This document shows, piece by piece, positions 36,061-42,488 of a stretch of 42,488 nucleotides of DNA. Positions within the stretch are counted from its first letter, which is position 1, and every line of letters starts with the position of its first letter. A program made the position numbers and the translations under genes. The stretch lies in NCBI GenBank assembly GCA_027334165.1, contig DAHWXM010000007.1:1-42488 (forward strand), in the 5' to 3' direction. The notes under the pieces are model-generated. The model did not search any database. It was not told the origin of the DNA and was given only the letters and a program-made list of their open reading frames with translations. The stretch is from Microcaldota archaeon (GTDB lineage: Archaea > Micrarchaeota > Micrarchaeia > Micrarchaeales > CABMGC01).

Positions 36061-36168
36061 CGGGTCACGGTTAACGCATCCCGACACCGTGTGCATTCCA
36101 CCGAAAGTGCCTCGTCATTTCTGACACACAACAAGCTTTATAATTCTTTAAATGCCTTTACTAAACGT

Positions 36169-36195
36169 CGTTATTTTCTAGCAGAAAATACAACG
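36169..36195 (+). promoter_or_regulatory. hairpin in the gyrB leader
   Basis: CGTT-ATTTTCT-agc-AGAAAAT-ac-AACG, 11-bp stem with a 2-nt bulge, 13 nt before the gyrB ATG and downstream of a TATA-like tttataattctttaaat. Confidence 0.55.
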
Positions 36196-36208
36196 AGCGC
36201 AGATAACA

Positions 36209-38119
36209 ATGCCCAGCGAAGATAATGAGTATAATGCATCAAAAATCATCGTTCTTGAGGGTCCACAAGGCATACGCAAAAGGCCAGCAATGTACATCGG
36301 GTCCACTAGCCAGTCCGGTGTCCTACACCTGCTGTACGAAATAATAGACAACGCCGTTGACGAAGCCATGTCCGGATACAGCAAGAACATACGCATACGT
36401 TTGTTCATGGACAACGATGTCAATGCCGCGGAGGTTACTGATGACGGTAGAGGCATCCCGGTAGACATGATGCCGAAATTCAACAAGAGCGCGCTGGAAG
36501 TTATAATGACCACCCTACACAAAGGGGGAAAGTTCACAAGCGACGCATACAAGGTGTCCGGCGGCCTGCACGGGGTCGGCCTTACGGTAGTAAACGCGCT
36601 CTCCGAGTACACGCGCGTGACTGTGCGCAAGGATGGACACACGTATCGCATGGACTTCAGCAAAGGGGTGCCAACATCAGGTCTTCAGGTACTCGGAGAC
36701 ACCACAGAAACCGGCACCACAATAGCGTTCAAGCCGGACAGAGAGATATTTCCTACCACAACGTTCGATTCCACAACACTGAAGGACAGGCTACGGTACA
36801 CCAGTTTCCTGAATCCCGGGGTTACCATAACACTCCTCGATGAGAGATACGAGACCCCAGAGGAGGATATATATACCTCCAAGGAAGGCATAACGGATTT
36901 CATACGGTACATGAACAGCGACAAAACGCAACTCACCAGCATAATACATTCATCCATACAGGAAGGGCAGGTAAACATAGCATACGCGCTGCAGTACAAC
37001 AATACGTATGACGAAAAGATAGAATCTTTCGTGAACAACATACGCACCATCGAGGGAGGAACCCACGTGATGGGCTTTCACACCGGCCTTACCCGTGCAA
37101 TCCAGAACTACCTTTCTAAGAACCGCCAAGGCAAGGGCGAAAGCAAGATAACTGGCGAGGACATAAGGGAGGGTCTTACCGCTGTGCTGAGTGTGCTGAT
37201 GCAGAACCCCGAATTCGAAGGACAAACCAAAGGAAAACTAGGAAACGCGCAAATAAAGACACTCGTGGAAACCGAAGTTTATTCCTACATGTCTAGATAT
37301 CTCGAAGAGCATCCTATGGATGCCAAGGCGATAATAGAGAAGGCTGAGACCGCGGCAAACGCGCGCGAGAGTTCTAGAAAGGCGAGGGAACTCGCGCGCA
37401 AGAAGAGCCTGTTCGAAGGCACCGTTCTTCCCGGGAAGCTCGCTGACTGCATATCCAACAATCCCGACGAAACCGAGCTGTTCATAGTCGAGGGGCAGAG
37501 TGCAGGCGGATCCGGCAAGGACGGCCGCGACAAGAATATACAAGCAATCCTCCCCCTCCGCGGGAAGATACTCAACGTGGAGAAGGCAAATCCAGAACGG
37601 ATATTCGACAATGCTGAGATAAAGGCAATGATAACTGCTTTTGGCACCGGGATCAACGAATCCTTCAACGCCGACAACATCCGCTACAAGAAGATAATAC
37701 TCATGACGGATGCCGACGTTGACGGAAGCCACATCCGTACGCTTCTCCTCACTTTCATATACCGGTACATGCGCAAGATAATCGAGGACGGGTATGTGTA
37801 TATGGCGCAGCCCCCGCTGTACAAGATAAGCAAAGGCAAGGACGTGGTGTACTGCTACAGCGATCAAGAGCTCGATGCCAAAATGCGCGAATTCGATGGA
37901 AAGGCAGACCTGCAGAGGTACAAGGGCCTTGGCGAGATGAATCCAGAACAGCTATGGGAAACCACCATGGATCCTCAGCGCAGGGTGCTGAAGAAAGTAT
38001 CCATAACGGACGCAATGCACACGGAGGAACTATTCAAAATACTTATGGGAATGGACGTCCAGAAGAGAAGGAAATTCCTACAGGAGCACGCCGAAGAGGT
38101 AAAGTCCCTTGACATATGA
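36209..38119 (+). CDS. gyrB: DNA gyrase subunit B
   Basis: EGPQGIRKRPAMYIGST, SGGLHGVGLTVVNALS, ELFIVEGQSAGGSGKDGRD, MTDADVDGSHIRTLLLTF. Confidence 0.97.
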   Translation: MPSEDNEYNASKIIVLEGPQGIRKRPAMYIGSTSQSGVLHLLYEIIDNAVDEAMSGYSKNIRIRLFMDNDVNAAEVTDDGRGIPVDMMPKFNKSALEVIMTTLHKGGKFTSDAYKVSGGLHGVGLTVVNALSEYTRVTVRKDGHTYRMDFSKGVPTSGLQVLGDTTETGTTIAFKPDREIFPTTTFDSTTLKDRLRYTSFLNPGVTITLLDERYETPEEDIYTSKEGITDFIRYMNSDKTQLTSIIHSSIQEGQVNIAYALQYNNTYDEKIESFVNNIRTIEGGTHVMGFHTGLTRAIQNYLSKNRQGKGESKITGEDIREGLTAVLSVLMQNPEFEGQTKGKLGNAQIKTLVETEVYSYMSRYLEEHPMDAKAIIEKAETAANARESSRKARELARKKSLFEGTVLPGKLADCISNNPDETELFIVEGQSAGGSGKDGRDKNIQAILPLRGKILNVEKANPERIFDNAEIKAMITAFGTGINESFNADNIRYKKIILMTDADVDGSHIRTLLLTFIYRYMRKIIEDGYVYMAQPPLYKISKGKDVVYCYSDQELDAKMREFDGKADLQRYKGLGEMNPEQLWETTMDPQRRVLKKVSITDAMHTEELFKILMGMDVQKRRKFLQEHAEEVKSLDI

Positions 38120-38128
38120 GCTGATTCT

Positions 38129-40558
38129 ATGAACGAACCCATCTCCACACCACTCGACCAGGAGCTGCAGACCAGTTATGTGGACTATGCGATGAGCGTG
38201 ATCATAGGCAGAGCGATACCTGAGGCCAGGGACGGCCTCAAGCCGGTACAACGACGCATACTGTATGCTATGTACGGTCTCAAGAACACGCACGCCCAGC
38301 CGACAAAGAAGAGCGCAAGGATAGTTGGAGAGGTCATAGGCAAGTTCCATCCCCACGGGGATACCGCAGTTTACGACGCCATGGTGCGGCTGGCACAGGG
38401 GTTTTCAATGCACCACGCGCTCATAGAGGGCCAGGGGAATTTCGGCTCTATAGACGGCGATCCACCGGCGGCGATGCGATACACCGAAGTGCGGCTTACA
38501 AGGCTGGCTGAGGAGATACTTGCTGACCTCGATAAAGGTACCGTAGACTTCATTCCAAACTTCGACAACACCGAGGAAGAGCCGGTGATACTGCCGTCAA
38601 AGATACCAAATCTCCTAGTCAATGGGTCATCTGGCATCGCGGTTGGTGTAGCAACAAGCATGCCTCCGCACAATCTTTCAGAAGTGTGTGATGCCATAGT
38701 GCACCGCATAGACAATCCCACCGCAACCACCGAAGACATGCTTAACATAATAAAAGGCCCTGATTTTCCGACCGGCGGCACTGCGATAATGTCACAGGCA
38801 GCATACAATGGGTACAGGGTCGGACGGGGGCAGCTTAGAATTAGAGCAAAAATCTCTTCAGAACAGAAGCGTATAGTGGTCACAGAAGTACCATACAACA
38901 CAAATAAGGCTTCGTTAGTGCAATCCATAGCGGAACTGGTCCGCGACAAACGCATTGTCGGCATACGTGACCTACGTGACGAGAGCGACAAAAGCGGAAT
39001 ACGAATAGTAATGGACTTGAAGGAAGGCGCTGAGCAGGAGCAAGTGCTTAACCAGCTGTACAAACACACGCAGCTCGAGAGCACATTCCCTATAATAAAC
39101 CTGGCCGTTGTCGGAAAAAGCTTGAGGAATCTGAATGTGCTGCAGCTGATAAACACGTTCATAGAGCACAGGAAGGAGATAGTAAACAGGAGGAGCAGGT
39201 ACGAGCTGTCTATTGCCTCAGACAGGCTGCACATAGTAGATGGGATGCTCATAGCCATAGACCGGATAGAGGACATAATAAGGGACATAAAAGCCAGCAG
39301 CGAGGTCCCGGCAGCCAGGGAAAAGCTCATCGCAACGTATGGTCTCACGGCAAAGCAGGCCGATGCGATACTCGAAATGAAACTGTCCCGACTGACACAC
39401 CTGGAGAGCGACACTCTTAAGAAAGAAAAAGAGGAACTCGAGGCAAAGGTTTCATACTACAATTCAGTGCTGTCCGACCCGCAGAAGGTCATGTCCATAA
39501 TAAAGGATGAAACCCTTCAGGTGAAGAAACAATACGGCAAACCAAGAAAAACAGAGATACTCGTGTCAGACGAACCATCCTATGTACAGGAGGAGGACCT
39601 GATAAGCAACGAGAGGGTGGCGATAATAATGACCAAGAGCGGCTACATAAAGCGCCAGAGCCTCGCATCATTCAAGGAACAGGCCCGTGGAGGAAAAGGT
39701 GTTATAGCCATAAACCTAAAGGGCGGAGACTACGTTAAAGAGATAATCACCTGCAACAACAAAGACTACCTGCTGTGCATATCGAATGCCGGGCGTGCGT
39801 ATTGGATAAAGGCGTACAATATACCGGAGAGCAGCAGATATGGAGAGGGCAAGGCGATAGTGAACCTACTAAACATAAAAGAGGAGAAAATAGTTGTACT
39901 GCTCAACGTAAGCAACTTCGCAAATTCCAGGATGGTTTTCCTCACAAAGAATGGCACAGTGAAGAAGGTCAACGCAGCACTGTTCTCAAGACCGCGCTCC
40001 AACGGGGTGCGCGCAATAACCCTGCGCGAAGGCGACGAAATACACGATGTCATACTCTACTCGAGCGACAGCACACTCACAATAGTCACAAGGAACGGCA
40101 AGGCGATCCGATTCAACGAATCAGACCTTCGTCCTATTGGAAGGTCGGGGGCCGGAGTGCGCGGAATGCGCTTAAAACAAGGAGATAGCGCCACAAACAT
40201 AATATCTGCTGGCGAGGCCGGAAGCATACTTACAATAACCGAAAACGGCTACGGGAAACTCACCGACATATCGAAGTATCGCGTCCAGTCCCGCGGAGGG
40301 GGAGGAGTGAGGAACATTAATCTATCGGACAAGACCGGTCCAGTAGCAAAGGCGATATTTGTAAGCGGCGAGCAGAGTGTGATGCTGATCAGCTCTGCTG
40401 GAATAAGCATAACGATACCGCTAGACTCGATAAGGGTAACCGGAAGGGCAGCCAGCGGCGTGAGGCTAATGCGGCTCGATAGTGGATCCACCATAGTAGA
40501 CGCGCGTGTCCTGAAGGAGAACGAGCAGGAACAGGGGGTTAGCCCCAGAACTTCTTAG
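38129..40558 (+). CDS. gyrA: DNA gyrase subunit A
   Basis: YAMSVIIGRAIPEARDGLKPVQRRILYAM, KSARIVGEVIGKFHPHGD, active-site AAMRYTE; C-terminal beta-pinwheel repeats. Confidence 0.97.
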   Translation: MNEPISTPLDQELQTSYVDYAMSVIIGRAIPEARDGLKPVQRRILYAMYGLKNTHAQPTKKSARIVGEVIGKFHPHGDTAVYDAMVRLAQGFSMHHALIEGQGNFGSIDGDPPAAMRYTEVRLTRLAEEILADLDKGTVDFIPNFDNTEEEPVILPSKIPNLLVNGSSGIAVGVATSMPPHNLSEVCDAIVHRIDNPTATTEDMLNIIKGPDFPTGGTAIMSQAAYNGYRVGRGQLRIRAKISSEQKRIVVTEVPYNTNKASLVQSIAELVRDKRIVGIRDLRDESDKSGIRIVMDLKEGAEQEQVLNQLYKHTQLESTFPIINLAVVGKSLRNLNVLQLINTFIEHRKEIVNRRSRYELSIASDRLHIVDGMLIAIDRIEDIIRDIKASSEVPAAREKLIATYGLTAKQADAILEMKLSRLTHLESDTLKKEKEELEAKVSYYNSVLSDPQKVMSIIKDETLQVKKQYGKPRKTEILVSDEPSYVQEEDLISNERVAIIMTKSGYIKRQSLASFKEQARGGKGVIAINLKGGDYVKEIITCNNKDYLLCISNAGRAYWIKAYNIPESSRYGEGKAIVNLLNIKEEKIVVLLNVSNFANSRMVFLTKNGTVKKVNAALFSRPRSNGVRAITLREGDEIHDVILYSSDSTLTIVTRNGKAIRFNESDLRPIGRSGAGVRGMRLKQGDSATNIISAGEAGSILTITENGYGKLTDISKYRVQSRGGGGVRNINLSDKTGPVAKAIFVSGEQSVMLISSAGISITIPLDSIRVTGRAASGVRLMRLDSGSTIVDARVLKENEQEQGVSPRTS

Positions 40559-42482
40559 TTCTTATGAACGTCTTTTGTGCAAGTATTACGTCGGACAGGA
40601 ACAACCTCATACTTTTTCGTGAGTATCTCAATATTCTTGCAGCAGTCACTGACCCGATCCCATACGTAGAGAGTGCTATGACCGCTCTATTACCGTGCGC
40701 GCTTATGAGCCCGGCTTCGCGCACCGCCTCCTCATAGTCTCCGGCCATCTTACCCGACAGCCTTTTCCCATCAAGTTTCTTCCTGACTGCTCCCTCTAGC
40801 GCTTCACTGTAAATACACAACATCGGGCTTCTGCACGAATGACATAGAAACTCCTGTTCCTTCTTCACAGATACGTTTTCGCTGCCCACGAAACCGCAGA
40901 ACGTGCAAAGCAAGGTGACTGGCGAGCCATCGAGTTTTTCCTCCAGCTCGTCCAATTCCGTACCAGAAGCACCGCCAGGCTGCAGCAGCTCTGCGTGCCT
41001 GAACACCACCCCCAGCACCGCGTCAGAAAGCGGCGATCCGGCGGATCTGAAACGTTTCAGTCCCATGCCTCCAGAGTGGATACTGGAAAGGAGCCGCGCC
41101 ACAGTGCCGGCATCGAAGTTGTTCTTGTACAAATCGCGCACGGTTTCCTCAAATACGGGCGTGTTTTTGTAGAATTCGACCAGACGTATCGCTGCCGCCC
41201 TGGTAAGCGTCGCCTTCTTATCTATGACGCCGAAGAGTTTGGCAACCTGCACGAATTTGTATCTAAATATGTCAGAAGAAGTTATTATGTCCCCGGCCCC
41301 CCGCTGCACCGTATGCAGTCCTGCCATAACCGACGCCATGTCTGGGCGCCTAGTGGCATTTCCAAACCACACGGCAACAGCGTACGTGGACGCCCTCACT
41401 TCTATGTCTCTGAACGATTGTGCAAGCACTGCCTTGAGCATCAGCGCAAGGAATTCATTTGCGTGTTTTCCTATTCCCGTATAAATTATGGTGTAATCGT
41501 CGAGTTCCTCAATCACGACGTTCCCATCCCCCACCGTGAAGTGTGCAAGCTGTTTCTCCCTAAACGCGTTTGCTCTACCCGCGGTCTCGGGGTCCATGCT
41601 GGCCGTCAGATCCCTCGGGCCTCCACCCAAAAATTCAAACACGGCAGAAGCGATGGTCTTTGATACCGGTATGTCCTCTCCCTCCCAGTCTGGAACCGCC
41701 GCCCCAACGTCCCCACCATGCTCAACGTATATTACACCTTCCTCAACGTTGACAACCCTCCATGGCATGCCCTTAGTGATGAACGAACTTCCTTCGTCAA
41801 GGTCGTTGTACACGAATCTCTCATCCAGAGACGAGATAGTCCTGTTACTAACCGCCTCCTTCACTAGGAAGCGCTGGCTGTCCGGTATGACGCTTATGTT
41901 GCTGAAGAAGTATGACATGCCCCTGCTCCCGAGGCTCAATATCCCGCCCCTTACATTGAAAAGTCGTAACTCGCTCCCCAGCGCAACCAGTCTATCAACG
42001 GCATCGCGCGAAAGGTTTGAGTAAGGAGCCGCGGAGGTTATTATGGAAAACACCTCATCGACGCTCACGCTGCGCCTCTCCATCACCATTGCGCACAGTT
42101 GGTTCATCGCCACATCTAGCGCCCCCTCCTCCATCCCTTCCGATTCTATCTTCCCTATGAGCGCATCGCCAATTATAGCAGAAGATTCTAGGGCCTCTAC
42201 CTCGTCCGAAACTATGACCTGCCCTACAGACACTCTGTTCTCCCCATGCCCTGATCTCCCGATCCGCTGTAGGAACCTCGAGGTCTGTTTTGGCGATCCG
42301 TACTGTATGACAAGATCCACCTTGCCTATGTCTATACCTAGTTCAAGAGAGCTCGTGGCTATTATTGCCTTTATCCTGCCCTCCTTGAATTCATTCTCTA
42401 CGCGTATCCTCTCGTCTCTGTCCAGGGAGCCATGATGCACGGCGACCCCGCCGAACCCGCTCTGCCGGTCCAGGTATAACAA
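40539..42482 (-). CDS. Lhr-type superfamily 2 helicase, C-terminal part (5' end outside the window)
   Basis: HHGSLDRDERIRVENEFKEGRIKAIIATSSLELGIDIGKVDLVIQYGSPKQTSRFLQRIGRSGH; C-terminal CTFCGF...CHSC zinc-binding motif. Confidence 0.9.
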   Translation of the reverse strand: MLYLDRQSGFGGVAVHHGSLDRDERIRVENEFKEGRIKAIIATSSLELGIDIGKVDLVIQYGSPKQTSRFLQRIGRSGHGENRVSVGQVIVSDEVEALESSAIIGDALIGKIESEGMEEGALDVAMNQLCAMVMERRSVSVDEVFSIITSAAPYSNLSRDAVDRLVALGSELRLFNVRGGILSLGSRGMSYFFSNISVIPDSQRFLVKEAVSNRTISSLDERFVYNDLDEGSSFITKGMPWRVVNVEEGVIYVEHGGDVGAAVPDWEGEDIPVSKTIASAVFEFLGGGPRDLTASMDPETAGRANAFREKQLAHFTVGDGNVVIEELDDYTIIYTGIGKHANEFLALMLKAVLAQSFRDIEVRASTYAVAVWFGNATRRPDMASVMAGLHTVQRGAGDIITSSDIFRYKFVQVAKLFGVIDKKATLTRAAAIRLVEFYKNTPVFEETVRDLYKNNFDAGTVARLLSSIHSGGMGLKRFRSAGSPLSDAVLGVVFRHAELLQPGGASGTELDELEEKLDGSPVTLLCTFCGFVGSENVSVKKEQEFLCHSCRSPMLCIYSEALEGAVRKKLDGKRLSGKMAGDYEEAVREAGLISAHGNRAVIALSTYGIGSVTAARILRYSRKSMRLFLSDVILAQKTFIRTKKFWG

Positions 42483-42488
42483 CCTGCT

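Noticed and set aside
38371-39414. 347-aa minus-strand ORF antisense to gyrA
   Set aside because: Ser/Cys-rich mirror of the strongly conserved GyrA coding frame; no recognisable domain.
1-42488. CRISPR arrays, rRNA genes, transposase genes, prophage modules
   Set aside because: No regularly spaced repeats, rRNA-like segments, transposase or phage structural motifs were seen in the window.

Overview
The 42.5 kb window is archaeal chromosome. This follows from aIF2-alpha, L44e, TFE, GINS, GatD/GatE, Rpo6/RpoK, an archaeal-type CoaD, an SMC and an intron-containing tRNA; a DPANN/Micrarchaeota-like origin is inference only. Content is mostly housekeeping: transporters and channels, two GT2 glycosyltransferases with an alkaline-phosphatase/sulfatase-fold enzyme, geranylgeranyl reductase, SMC, a large signal peptidase, AdoMetDC, a PriL-like primase subunit, glyA, a gatE/gatD operon, an aIF2a/L44e/GINS cluster, TFE, gyrB/gyrA and the C-terminal part of an Lhr-type helicase. 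There are four tRNA genes: Gly-GCC, Gly-CCC with a 13-nt intron, initiator Met and Lys-CTT. The most striking observation is a 19-nt sequence inside the cyclic-2,3-diphosphoglycerate-synthetase-like gene (35950-35968, minus strand). It breaks the reading frame and carries an in-frame TAG. It folds as a bulge-helix-bulge (4-bp CGCG/CGCG helix between two 3-nt bulges), and canonical BHB cleavage and ligation restores the frame exactly (GRD|FHNFNVLFRSD). This is a candidate pre-mRNA intron processed by the tRNA-splicing endonuclease. Other notable items: an isochorismatase-family gene split at an in-frame A_AAA_AAC heptamer where a -1 shift restores the family sequence; a ~100-bp MITE-like inverted-repeat element beside tRNA-iMet; two short genes missing from the ORF track (RpoK and a zinc-finger protein); and several dyads at promoters. 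All homology calls are from memory of family motifs; no searches were run.
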